DNA of 64,000 bases from Xestospongia bergquistia (Eukaryota; Porifera; Demospongiae; Haplosclerida; Petrosiidae), in the NCBI GenBank assembly GCA_963965975.1, contig OZ014418.1:5964775-6028774 (forward strand). The letters run 5' to 3'. How positions within the stretch are numbered: the first letter of the stretch is position 1; each line of letters opens with the position of its first letter. The position numbers and the translations under genes are program-made. Of this stretch, positions 48,301 through 59,925 are shown in pieces. Under the pieces are notes generated by a model. That model made no database searches. It had not been told where the DNA came from and saw nothing but the letters and a program-made list of their open reading frames with translations.

Positions 48301-51300
48301 ATTCTCTCTAAACAAAAATGATAAGGGTTTATGGTCAGACTCAATAGTGTAATGTCTGCCAAACAGATAGTTATGAAATTTCTTAGTATCAAAAACAATG
48401 GCCAATCGTTCTTCCTCTAGCTGAGAATATTTCTTTTCAGCAACAGTTAAAGTTCATGAAGCATCAGCTACTGGAAGATCGGTACCATGTGTGTGATAGG
48501 ATTGCACCTATCCCATAGGGTGACGCATCACAAGTCAGTACTAAAGGTTTTGAAGGATCATAGTGAACAAGAAATGAGTTTGTTTTCAATGCATTATTCA
48601 AATGCTGTATCTTGCTTAGTAGTCCAGGACCATTGTGACTGCTTACGTAATAAATCATATAAGGGGGTTAACTGTGCTGCAAGGTTACGTAAAAATCGAC
48701 TATAGTAATTGATAATGCCCAAAAAAGATCTAAGCTCTACGGAAGCCAAAGGTGGCCATTCATTTCTACTTCGTAATTCCATATTCTACTTTGAAGTTTT
48801 CCAAGAATATTCCAATTCTATTTTCTATTCTTCGATTGAATATTTAACAAATAAAATCCTATACTCCTCACCCTAACTGGAAACATGTCGCTTCACTCCA
48901 TTCTAAGAGACAGCTTGTAGTGCTTGCACTTCACTGTATTGAGCTTAATGAAGTCCCCATAAATTCTAACTGAGCTGTCTTGTTTTAGTACTAGTACTAT
49001 AGGGACTGCCCATTTAGAGAACTCTACAGGTGATATTATGCCCAAGGTTACTAATCTCTCTAGTTCAGTCTCTACTTTTACTTTCTTTGTCATCCACTCT
49101 GAGTTGAACTTTGACCCCTTTTGGCAACCTAAGCCTTCAGAGAAGACAGGGGAGTGTCTATGTAGGACTTCATTTAATGTTGTCTGAGGAGCTAGACTAT
49201 GAATATTGGCTAGGTTCACTACCCAACCAGTCCCTGCCCATGACTGGAGATTTGGGTAGTCTCCATCAACCACAAGGAGTGACAGATCCTCCTCTTGTAC
49301 ATCATACTGTACATGTACATTAATAGTACCTAGTATGGAAATACACTCACCAGTGTAAGTTGACCTTTGACTTTTTAATAGGACTAAGACATTCAGCAGC
49401 AATTTTGTTGTAAGTGATTACAGTTAGAGAGGCACCTGTGTCCAATTCCATTGGTACTAAAACATTGTTCAGTTTCACATGTATAATTAGTGGGTTTGAT
49501 GAGCCACCTGTAAACATAGCATATGACTCATCCTCTGAGGACTCTTGAGTAACTTTTCCTCTGCAATACTTGATACGAGGTGATTTCGCTGAGAGTTCTT
49601 CTTGTGTTTGGTGTCCTGTTGTACAATAACTTGACTCACATAAATAGATAAACTATCAAAACACATTACATCACTACAAAACACATTACATCACTAAATA
49701 AACAATACATGTATAGAGTTACTACATGTATCATTTTCTAATTCCAATGTTATGTTTCTTTTATAGTTAGAACATCAGCTAAGACAAAGTTTGGCAATTC
49801 ACAAAATCAGTGTACTCAATGTAGTTCATGTTTGGTCAAATGAGAATGTTTCAGACATTAAAGATCTCTTTGTTAGTGTATGATGTTGAGGTGCCAATAC
49901 TTTTATGTTGTGCATGCAGGTTACTGATGCTAGAATATTATTCCTTAACACTTTTGCTGATACTTCAAGAAAAGTTCTGTGTGAGGTAAAGGTTTGTACA
50001 ACAATGCAATGATACATGTATTGTTTAAAGCTCTATTGTTACAAGTAATAAATTCATTTGAAGGCATACAGTAGAGGGATCTATTATCCTGACTATGGTT
50101 GGTTACTACATGGATGGTATAATGAAGACTGGCTCTTATCTGATCCTAGTGTACACTGTACTACACAACAACTTACTAAAGTAGTAGAGAGAGGGATAGT
50201 TATACAACAATATACTGAAGTAAGTGTATATTGTAAGTGACTGTAATATAAAGTACTATATGTCTATAGGAAGATGAGAGATCCAGTATTTCATCTTACG
50301 GTTATGATGCTGTTTGGAGTCTTGCACTAGCTTTGAATTCAACTCTAAATATGATTAACGATAATACAGTTAATAAGACTCTCTGTATAGGACCATTCAC
50401 TCCATTACATAACAGGAGTTCTGGTACTGACTGTCTACTAAGATATAATTTATTGAACACTGAATTCACAGGAAAATCAGTAAGTTGATATTTAAGTTTG
50501 CCCTTTTGGCAAGCCATACAACTATAACAACCATATGCCAACATTATTTATCACCACAAAGGGCAATGTTACATTTACTAAAGGTGGAACTAGGAAGTAC
50601 ACATCAGTATACCTGTTACAGTATAGGAATGGTAGGTAAACAATATATACAAATATAGCATTGCACAACAGGTGAATATAATTGTTAATTATATGATTTC
50701 CTTGAAATTTTTGATGGTGTTTTGTGTGTATCAATTGTTAACTATGGTATAATGCAAAGATATACACAAGGCCCATAACAACATTAAGTCTGCCTGGTAT
50801 GTTTCACATGTATAAAATATTTTAGTAATAATAATTAAGCTCATAATAATACTTTAGTTAATCCCCTATAAAACGTGACTATTAATGTATTTACTCACAG
50901 AGCACTCTATACTACACTGTAAAAAATGATTGGTTGATTTAACCATTATTTGGTTATACAGGTTGCAATTAAAAACTTAATTTTGTTAGAAAAGTAAACG
51001 TAATATTGTTTTCATTACTAATGTCCTACTGTTTATGTAACTACATAACCACTAATTTCATAGTACATTAGTAATCAAAGTAGTATTAAGGTTACTTAAT
51101 ACTACTTTGGTTAACCATGCATTGTTAAATTAACTAATCAATTTTACAGTGTATTGTTATAGGATTACTAACAGAATATGCTACAGTCAATATAACCAGT
51201 AATGACATAGTCTATTTGACTAATGAGAACAACTTCGCAGTTTGGCCAGGTAAATAATTACATAATGACTTTATTTTAGTGAATATATTTAGTTGGTCTG

Positions 51301-52683
51301 CCGCCTGATGGCTCTCCTATACAAGTCATTGTGTACTATTCAACTACACTAGTGGTTATTATGTACTTGTGGGCCTCTCTTGGTATTATATTCTCAATTA
51401 TTTGCTTCATTTTTACCATTTTATTTAGGAAAAGAAAGTATGTTTATGTTAATACTATAATTTTAACTATAAATTAATAATTATTTTATTTTTGATAGAA
51501 TTGTTCGTCTCACTAGCCCTAACCTCAACTATTTTATTATTATTGGAGTTTTTTGTCTATATAGCTCAACATTTATTGCTATAGGTGTATCTGAAAGTGA
51601 AGCATTTTGGGAAGTTTCATGTTCAGTAAGCATCAATATCATTGTAATGTACAATAAATTTCTCTACTATATATAACCACAGATGACTATTTGGGCACAG
51701 TGTGTGGGAGTCACTTTATTCTTTAGTCCAATTTTAGTCAAAATGATGAGAATCTATTATATATTTAGTAATCCTACCTCTAAAAAGAAAGTAAAACATC
51801 AATTATTGTTGAATTAAGTGATATAAATAGAAACAATCCCCCTTTAACAGGTGCTAACAGACAAGCATCTATTAATAATAGTTCTTATCATTGTGTCTGT
51901 CATGATACTATTACTAGCCATTGGGACCGCTATTCCACAAACAAGACCTGGTTCTTTCTATGTGGAAGATCTAGGATATCGTCCAAAGAAAAACGTGAGC
52001 AAATATATTATTATATCTAAATTGGTAGTGTCACATACATAGCCTTTAACTTATAAGTACAACTGTTTATTTAACGAATCAATTTCCCATTACAATTATA
52101 GGAAAAAGGAATTCTGGTTGAATATTATGGACTAAACTGTTATTCGCAAGTTTCTTTTATTTGGATAATTGTTATTATTATTTATCTGGGAGTCCTTGAG
52201 TTGATAGCTGTAATATTGGCAATTAAAACTCGTAATGTTACAATAAAGGCAATAAATGACTCAAAAGATGTAATTGATATTGTCTTCATTGTGGCATTCG
52301 CTTCTGTTGCTATGCTTGTCTTCTCATACCTCCTTCAAGACTACAGTAATATTGGAGATGGTCTTTATATGGCAGCATTACTGTCATCAACAACTGGCAC
52401 TATAACTTTGACATTTATTCCAAAGGTACATAAAAATTATATATATTATTTATAGTTGTCTTTGTTTAGATGAGGTCTCTATACAAAGACCCAGATGGCA
52501 AGAATGTATTTGAAGAGAAAGAACATATTGAGTTAAAAGTCAAAGGAATAGTCATGCCAAATAACGTGAATCAAGAAAGTAGTGTATGTATATTTCTATT
52601 AAACTGTACAGTTTTATTGTATCTTTCTTTAGATTCAAAGTAATGCATCAAATGACTCCATTGGGCAAAAGCAACAAGTCTAA
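45384..52683 (+). CDS. GABA-B-like class C GPCR, copy G9 (intact, 742 aa, 16 exons)
   Basis: Exons: 45384-45602, 45667-45813, 46199-46354, 49767-49871, 49920-49985, 50064-50219, 50270-50479, 50562-50631, 51163-51249, 51293-51437, 51499-51625, 51683-51790, 51851-51994, 52102-52425, 52470-52583, 52633-52683. It is the most diverged array member: the signal peptide reads MSFFLTLMLLWACAIVAKG, loop 1 to helix 2 reads IIIGVFCLYSSTFIAIG, and the tail is 54 residues over two exons (begins MRSLYKDPDG). Exons 3, 6 and 7 and intron 6 are nearly the same as in the other copies, which points to gene conversion. Intron 3 is 3.4 kb because it holds a gypsy element in antisense; intron 8 holds a TIR element. 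The donor of exon 4 is GTTAGT. The reading frame is open throughout. Confidence 0.9.
45956..45979. repeat. Perfect 24-bp palindrome
   Basis: A 24-bp sequence equal to its own reverse complement, centred on TTAATTAA, in intron 2 of G9. Confidence 0.9.
46081..46149. repeat. Inverted repeat, 17-bp arms
   Basis: 46,081-46,097 and 46,133-46,149 are reverse complements at 16 of 17 positions, with a 35-nt spacer, in intron 2 of G9. Confidence 0.8.
46632..46753 (-). repeat. 3' LTR of the gypsy element
   Basis: 122 bp, beginning TGTGATAAC and ending TTATTACA on the + strand. It contains an AATAAAG-type poly(A) signal on the - strand. It matches 49,639-49,726 over its right part with three substitutions in 69 bp. 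Confidence 0.85.
46774..49600 (-). pseudogene. Gypsy pol remains (protease, RT parts, RNase H, integrase)
   Basis: Read on the - strand from right to left. The protease motif ELDTGASLTVIT lies at about 49,412-49,446. The reverse transcriptase N-terminus (LGIISPVEFSKWAVPIVLVL) is within 48,893-49,402. The palm with the catalytic Asp pair is missing between about 48,900 and 48,785. The connection part (SFLGIINYYSRFL) is at 48,594-48,782. RNase H starts (LVLTCDASPYGIGA) within 48,464-48,658 and continues at 47,713-48,405, followed by the zinc-binding part of integrase (CTFCQGSQ). The integrase core is split: LVDAHSKW within 47,510-47,767 and TDNGPSF with SNGLVERA within 47,086-47,520. The end of pol (STRIRNPPDRFNHP) is at 46,774-47,055. 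At least five frame breaks are seen. Confidence 0.88.
49618..49726 (-). repeat. 5' LTR of the gypsy element (inner end truncated)
   Basis: Matches the left LTR from the outer end inward as far as about 49,625, then passes straight into pol/protease sequence. It carries a private 20-bp tandem duplication (49,657-49,676 and 49,677-49,696). Confidence 0.8.
50915..51151. mobile_element. TIR-bearing MITE-like element (CACTGTAAAA ends)
   Basis: Starts CACTGTAAAAAATGATTGG and ends in the inverted form CTAATCAATTTTACAGTG. The TIRs are about 28 bp and imperfect. It has an inner hairpin with 15-bp arms around 51,077-51,110 and no coding capacity. It lies in intron 8 of G9. Sequences with one similar end occur at about 52,942, 53,343 and 58,425. 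Confidence 0.65.
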
Positions 52684-53833
52684 ACCACACCTACATACTA
52701 CACTTCCATTAAAATAATACAGTAACACACACTGAAAATATAATTACACCTTCTCTATAACAATCCTTTTATAAAAACAAATTTTTTGGTTGTAGTTAAT
52801 GTTATATTAACTTTTACAATTTTCTAAGTTCCTTAATTGTATGAAAGTATACTAAAAAGTATTGGTCATTTCAATTGTTGTCTTTGTTACAATAGTTTCA
52901 TTAATATGGCCCAATACTGAGTTACCACGTACAAATATATCACTGTAAAAATAGCTAGGTTGATTTTACTAATCTATGGTTGTTTTCATTACATAATTAT
53001 AATAAATGATAAAATACTGAGAAGTTTAATAAACACACTCTGTTTTTATTACTAATGTACTGATGACAAGTTATTTACTTGATTGTCAGAGTTATGAGAT
53101 TCCATATAACATCTCATTAGACAATAATACCTTAATACCTATGGTTTATTTCCTTCTAATATGTTTGCACTATAATAACAAGGAAGGGTGGGCATATGTT
53201 GCTTGCTCTTAATAGGGAAATCTGTTGTTTACTTCTGTATACATCATTATTATCAGTAATTATAGTAACTGTAGTATATTAGTAAGTAAAAGAGTGGTCT
53301 TTACTTCTCAGTATCTCATTACTATTTGCAACAAAAATGAAAATTGATTGGTTAAATCAAACAATCAATTTTTACATTGTATAGTCTAACTCAATATGTA
53401 TAAAGCCAACTAGCAGTTAGCTTAATAGATATTGGGCTTACATGGTATTGATGAAACTATGGTAACAAAGACTGGTGCCTCAGTTGAAACAAAATGCTTA
53501 TAAACATAAATATTACATATTTCATTTACTTCTACAATATAAGCTAAATAAAATTATTGCAATACTTTCTTTTCAGGCTCAAGTGACTTTAACAGTCTAA
53601 GATATTCATTATTATGAAAAATATAGAATATACTGAGGTAGCTTACTTTAAATACGATAATAAAATTACACATACGGTTAATAAAAATTCAAAGAATTCT
53701 TACAAAAGCTCGAGCCTGCATATTTTACGGTTGTTTGGCCTTATACGGATTGAGCACTTTTGAGTTCTTGCTTTAGATTAATCTCTATTAGCTGCTGTGA
53801 ATTCTCTTTGGAGCTCATGTTGTGGATGCTATC
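52684..53833. other. Intergenic G9 to Ig receptor
   Basis: No gene is seen. Two partial matches to the CACTGTAAAA element lie at about 52,942-52,990 and 53,343-53,385. The right part holds the promoter of the Ig gene. Confidence 0.5.
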
Positions 53834-56800
53834 ATGAATTTCCATAGACTTTGCTTCTCTGTCTTTGCAGTCTGTCTAATAACGATTCTTCCATCGTTTG
53901 AGTGTACATCAGGTAACTTCAAGTTATTATGGTTACGTATAAAATATTATCATTTGTTAAATCTACAGGTATTGATCCAGCTCCAGCTACAGTCAAAACC
54001 TCTGAAGGTACTGTTGTAGTTTTTGGATGTGCCTATTCTTCAAATCCAAATATTGTACCTGTATGGGAAATTAATGGACAGAGATACAGTTCAGTATTTC
54101 CTGATGGTCATTCACAGAATGCTACTGGACTAGTCGTGTTAGCCAACAAACTATTCAATGGAAACAGATATAGGTGCCATTTTGTTGTACGCACAAATGG
54201 TCAATACCAGCAGATTTCAAGTAATATGGCTTACCTCTATGTGAATAGTAAGTAATTGAATAATTATTACTATACATACCATTTATATCCTACATGAATA
54301 ATTCTTTTCATGTTTTAGTAGCTTAATAAAATCAGTAAATCCTATTTCATATATATGGAATGAGAATTCTCACACTACTAACATTAACATTACATTAAGC
54401 TATCTAACACTTAGCAAAATTGATAACTCAGCAAAAACAAAACAAAAGCTATGAACATAGTTTACAATTATTGTATCCCAATATGACATGTACCCATTAG
54501 TGAGAGCTCATGTTACACATAATGTTTTACTAACAAATTGCTATAGTAACCACTAAGAAGACAAAAACATATAGTCTTTCTATGCTACTTTGCTTCAAAA
54601 AACTTTAGACAAGGTATTGATTATATGTTTATATAGTCAATGAAAAAAATGGTTTATAAATTTTTAAAATGTAAGGATAGCATGAATGGATGTTAACACT
54701 TCACTAAATATTTAGTATCTTCCTACTTGTAATTAGTATACTCAGTTACACATGTGATGGACTGTGACTAACAGTATAACTACACAAGAAAGGAATGTTT
54801 ACAATTTAACTACATGCATATCTGTTGTGATAGCATTGGTCAGCCCTCTTTTGCTATATACTCTCCTATAGCTAGCTCCATTACATGAAAAATGCATGCA
54901 CATTTTATTCTCTCTTTCTCTCCCCTAATAGGCTATGAAATATTCAATATTACCATTTCAAAATCTGTTGTTCAAAATACGGAATATTCTTTTGTTTGCA
55001 CTGTTAGTGTAGACTGTTTTGCTACTATATGTACTTCAAATCAAGTAACCATTGAATGGTTTCATAATGAAGACACGCCCTCTTCATCCATTTTTAATAC
55101 CTCAACAAGTGGTTCAATTCCAGCTGGTAATGGTATAGTATCTTCATCAACAATTACTACTAAAGGCAATGCTATTGTGGCACATGCTGGTTTGTTTAAT
55201 TGTAGAGCAAAGCTAACTAGTGACACATCTTATAGCCAGTCATTAAATACAGAGAGCTTACGTGTTAACAGTGAGTAAATTTCATCATCAGTTATAATCT
55301 AATAGTTAACTTAATATGCACATTGTGTTGATTATATTACCTCATTTTCTAATTCTGTAGTGCCAGATTCTCAAGTAGTAGTAATTGGTAGTACAGTTGA
55401 CATTGGTACTAATGCCACTTTGTCATGTGCAGCAACTCCTCCACCTAGTGTGACAAATATACAGTACACTTACCAATGGCAGGTTACTGGTGGAAATTCA
55501 ATATCTGGGGCTACAAGTACAACTTATGTTATTAACAGTGCCACTTTAACTAATGCAGGAAGCTATACATGCCAAGTTACATCAAAGTTCACTGGGCCAA
55601 ATAAAAGTTATGTCAACAACCCATCACCTCAGTCTGTTGTAGGTGCCCTAACAGTAAGAATCAGTAAGTGACTTTTTCATTATGACAATACTGGTCTTGT
55701 GATTTGTATTTATATTAAAATTAATGTACTATTAATTATATTAGCGTTAAAACTGTAGTACATTTGATCATTTATAAAATGCTTTGGAAGATTACTATCA
55801 TTTCAAAATAGATCAACCACTAATTGTCCAAGTGCCACATGTAGAAGCAGATGCAGGTTCTAATGCAGATCTTATTTGCAATGCAACACTGCCTCTTGAA
55901 TTACCACCGTCTCTTTTTACATTCACTTATACCTGGCTTGATAAGTCAAATAACACAATATCAGGAGCCACTACATCAACTTTAACAGTGTCTGGAGTGT
56001 CTTTAACTAATGGTGGGATCTACACATGTAATGTCACTGCTCGATATAATGGTGCCAATGCTCAGCATGTTAATGATCAAAAATTAACATCATCAGGTTC
56101 TGGAGTACTCTTTGTGAAAGGTACATGTAATAACTATTTTATTAATTGATTTTTTATACTGTAATTTGTTTGTTTTATAGCCTCAATCAAAGTTGTAATG
56201 AATAATATTACAGTTTCTTTTGGACAAAGTGGATCATTTGTATGCAATGTTACTTTACAAGAACTTGCAAATTCTGTTGAAGTTGCTTTACTGAATGGTA
56301 GCAATACGTTACAAAGTGACAATATTACTGCCACCAATAATATTCCTACTACATCATTCACAAAAACATTTGTAGTAGACAATGTTAATGTGTCTAGAGC
56401 TGGTGAATATGTTTGTCATGTCCAATCAGTTCAGTACAACAATACCTTAATTAAATTTTTGGATAATTTGATGTTAATCAGCGACACTGCCAGGCTCAAT
56501 GTGAAAGGTATGTTATGATTTATAATGTTTATAATTAATATATTTTAATACTCTGTAGTTGCTGCTCCATCTTTGACAATGGAAGATGTTGTTGGGACTG
56601 TTGGATCAAATACAATTCTTCAATGTCGTATTGAATCAGTTCAACCAATGTCATCAGTTAGTGTTCAATGGGCTAAAGATGGAGCTGTTTTAACTACAAA
56701 CCAAGCAGTTAAAATGCTTGACAAACTTTTTGTATCTAATTATACCATTGTAAATACTAATGCTACTGATGCTGGAGACTACAAGTGTACAACAATATCA

Positions 56801-59615
56801 ATAACATATCAAAATCAATATATTGTATCTGATAATTCAATGGTTACTAATCATGTTGAAGTTCACAGTAAGTGTAATGCTTTTATTTAATGTTCTATTG
56901 TTTGTCTTCATAGTCGATCCACCAGATATTGTTGTACAAGGTGTTCCTATTGATCTTGGGGAAGATGGAGCTCTTCAATGTATTGTGACTCCAAAAGTAT
57001 CAGCAACACAATTGATATTGAATTGGACATTTGGAAGTGAATTACTAGTTGAAAAAACCTTTAATAGTACAATGGGTAGTTATAATTTGATGTACCCAAT
57101 TACTTCTGCAACAATTAGTAATGCAGGACTATACAAATGTGCAGTTGTAAATATTACTTACGTGAATTCCAATTTATCTCCACTACCAGTAAAATCTCTG
57201 TCACTCTATATCACAGGTAAGTGAATTATACTCTAACAATTAATCTCTTTCTGTATTTATAGTTGATCCACCTACTGTGACTGTAAACAACCTCATAAAG
57301 CAGATTGGATCAGATGTCGATATGACATGTAATATTATTACAACTCAACCTGCATCTTCTCTGACTGTTAAATGGAGAAAGGATTCGAACATTTTGGATA
57401 CGAAAACCATTGGAGCTAGTTCTTCTACAAACTTTACTGATATACTTAATTTAGAGACTGTTAGTGAAACTGATGGTGGAGATTATGAATGTGAAGTATC
57501 CAACATAGTGTATACAAATACCTACTTAACATCAAGTGGTGGCAGTAAAACAGCCAATCTGACAATAAAGAGTGAGTACTTTCATCATTAATGATAATAG
57601 CTATATGTTTTTTTCATATTTTTAGTTCCTGTTCCAACTGTAGCAGTTGATGTATACGGATCCACAAAAATCGCAACATCTGAAATTGTTATATCTTGTA
57701 TTGTTGTTATAAACAAACCTACTTCTTCATTTGTAATATCATGGACAAAAGATAACAATGCTTTAACTGATGGAAGGTCTCTAATTGGCAGAAAATCTAG
57801 TACCGAGTTTATCGCTTTTTATAGTATCAATTCATCTAGTTTATCAGATAGTGGTGTGTACAAGTGTCAAGTGGGTTTAGTGATGTATAGCAACGCATAT
57901 CTTACTTCTGACCCGTCCAGTGACGAAAGGAACATTGTAGTTATTAGTAAGTTGTCATGACAACATTTTATTATTTGATTTTTTTTTAATTAGATAATCC
58001 CGAATCAACAGTCCCACCTGTGATATATTTATTACAGCTTTCTAATGCTGGACTTAAGTTTTGGTGGAATGATACAACTAATGCTTATGGCTATAAGTTG
58101 AATGAGTACCATTTGTGTCAAAATACCCTTCGATCGCATAACGTTGCTCAAACATGCCTTGGTGTTGATTTACTAAATATAGAAAGAACTCCACCAAATG
58201 ATTTCAGCATTTATTCAGTTCAAACATGTAATAGTGCTCAGGTTTGTAGCTCTGATGGTCTCGCTCTTCAACCAAAAAATCTTATCGCTTTTAACTTTAG
58301 TGACCAATGTAAGTCATTTTACTGTACACTTTATGAATGCACTGTCATCTTCTGTTTAGTCGTATTTATAGTGAGATTATAATTGGTCTCTTTTGCAGAA
58401 TATATATATATATATATAATATCACTATAAAAACAAATCAATTGATTTAAACAATCTGTGTGGTCAGTTAGGTTGTATACAATACTGAAAATAGTAAACA
58501 TCCACTGACACTGCTGTCATTGCTAAAATATCCTATTTGATGTTGTTTGTTCAGCAATCAAGCCTCTATTTAACATCTCATTAATTAAACAAAACAATTG
58601 TTGTGGATGCTAAGTCATTGTGTGAGGGCTGTCACTATGGAATTTATGATAGCACAACTCTAGATATATCACACATGTCCATTTTGAGAAGTCATTTATT
58701 TAACTACATTAATTATGGAATTCCATAGTAATTACTAATCAAAACAGTATTATATTGTTAATACTTTTCAATGAGTTATTAGAATGTATGCAATCCATGT
58801 GACTAGTGGATCTGTCAAAACAACCTATCTAATTTAGTGTATATTATATTTTTGTTATGTCCTATTTATAGCAACACTTCCTAGTAGTCAACCTACAAAG
58901 CTGGATCCCTGGGATACAATAAGTCCACGTCTTGTAACTCAATGTAGAGGTTTAGTTGTGTTGGGTATTTATAGTTCAACTGGTGATTATAAAGAAGTTA
59001 CCAACTACAATTTACCATCTTTTTTGACCCAAACATCACTTGGAAACACACCAATTACTCTTTCAGGATCCAGACTAGATGATATAAAGGTCTTCTTTGA
59101 TAATCCGAATGTGGAGTGGATACGTATAATAGAAAAATGTCCTATAAAGTCATGTTTAAATGACATAGTATTTAACATTGGATATCAAGGATACTATCAT
59201 GCGAGCGGACCACAAGGTACATGAGTATATTATAGTTACATTGTATTAATCACTATTATTAGTTGCACCAGAGCCAATACCCAGTCCATGTACTATTGAT
59301 CGTCTGGAAATTACAACCCCAATATTAGCAAGTACAACGAAGGCAGTGATCATGACGTCTATACCACCAGTTATCAGGACATCCGTAATACCACCTCCAC
59401 CTTTACCATCTACTACACAAAGTATTATTATACAAGGACCAACAAATGAACCTGCATCAGGACTTAGTAAGTGTATTATTAATAGTTATATATAATATGT
59501 TTACTTTATTGTAGGTACACCGATGATAGCACTGATTGTTGCGGTTTCTATATTTGTTCTTATGATATTTATTGTGTGTTTGTTAATATCCGTTCTTTGT
59601 CTTAGAAGAAGATAA
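53834..59615 (+). CDS. Type I membrane protein with nine Ig-like domains, 1,280 aa
   Basis: Fourteen exons: 53834-53912, 53969-54247, 54932-55270, 55361-55663, 55812-56120, 56181-56507, 56559-56867, 56914-57216, 57263-57571, 57626-57946, 57994-58308, 58872-59216, 59263-59466, 59515-59615. Exon 1 is a signal peptide (FSVFAVCLITILPSFECTS). Exons 2-10 each encode one Ig-like domain with paired Cys, mostly a Trp, and motifs such as AGLYKCAV or AGSYTCQV. Exons 11 and 12 encode Cys-containing regions I do not recognise; exon 11 may be a fibronectin-like fold. Exon 13 is a Pro/Ser/Thr-rich stalk. Exon 14 is a transmembrane helix ending in LRRR, so there is almost no cytoplasmic part. All internal introns are phase 1. 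Likely a cell-surface adhesion or recognition protein; no signalling motif is visible. An earlier ATG at 53,818 is out of frame. Confidence 0.85.
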
Positions 59616-59781
59616 AATTGTTCTACCCTTTTCTGTGTCGAGTGCTAACTAACAATATTAAAGAAAAAGTGTGCTTTTCAATATTATTTTATTAGTATTT
59701 TATTTAATAATTATGCATTGTGTGTACAGTAAACTAATAATAATAATATTGTTTGGTGTTAACTTTACCTCATTTAACTTT

Positions 59782-59787
59782 TTTATT
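59782..59787 (-). terminator. Candidate poly(A) signal of WRNIP1
   Basis: AATAAA on the - strand, about 140 bp after the WRNIP1 stop codon, in the 310-bp gap between the convergent Ig receptor and WRNIP1 genes. Confidence 0.5.
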
Positions 59788-59925
59788 CACATCATTACAA
59801 TCTATGTAGTGACATGTTATCAGTGATATAAGATGAAAGGAAACATGTTATCATTTAAAATGAGTCAAAGTTGGATAATGAATAGATATATATTGACAGT
59901 TTTAAGATATTGAATGCTTATATAA

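Larger units (their letters stand above)
46632..49726 (-). mobile_element. Degenerate Ty3/gypsy LTR retrotransposon in G9 intron 3
   Basis: The element is inserted antisense to G9 and flanked by the 5-bp target duplication TGTAT (46,627-46,631 and 49,727-49,731). LTR ends are TG..CA. On the - strand the order is 5' LTR (right), protease, reverse transcriptase N-part, RNase H, integrase, 3' LTR (left), which is the gypsy order. A polypurine tract (AGTTGGAGGAA on the - strand, 46,754-46,764) touches the 3' LTR. Gag, the primer-binding region and the inner end of the 5' LTR are deleted, as is the reverse transcriptase core. Several frameshifts break what remains. It is only 3.1 kb and cannot move by itself. 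Confidence 0.92.

Noticed and set aside
48487..48705. + strand frame inside the gypsy element, and 49,111-49,323
   Set aside because: Shadow frames of pol on the opposite strand.
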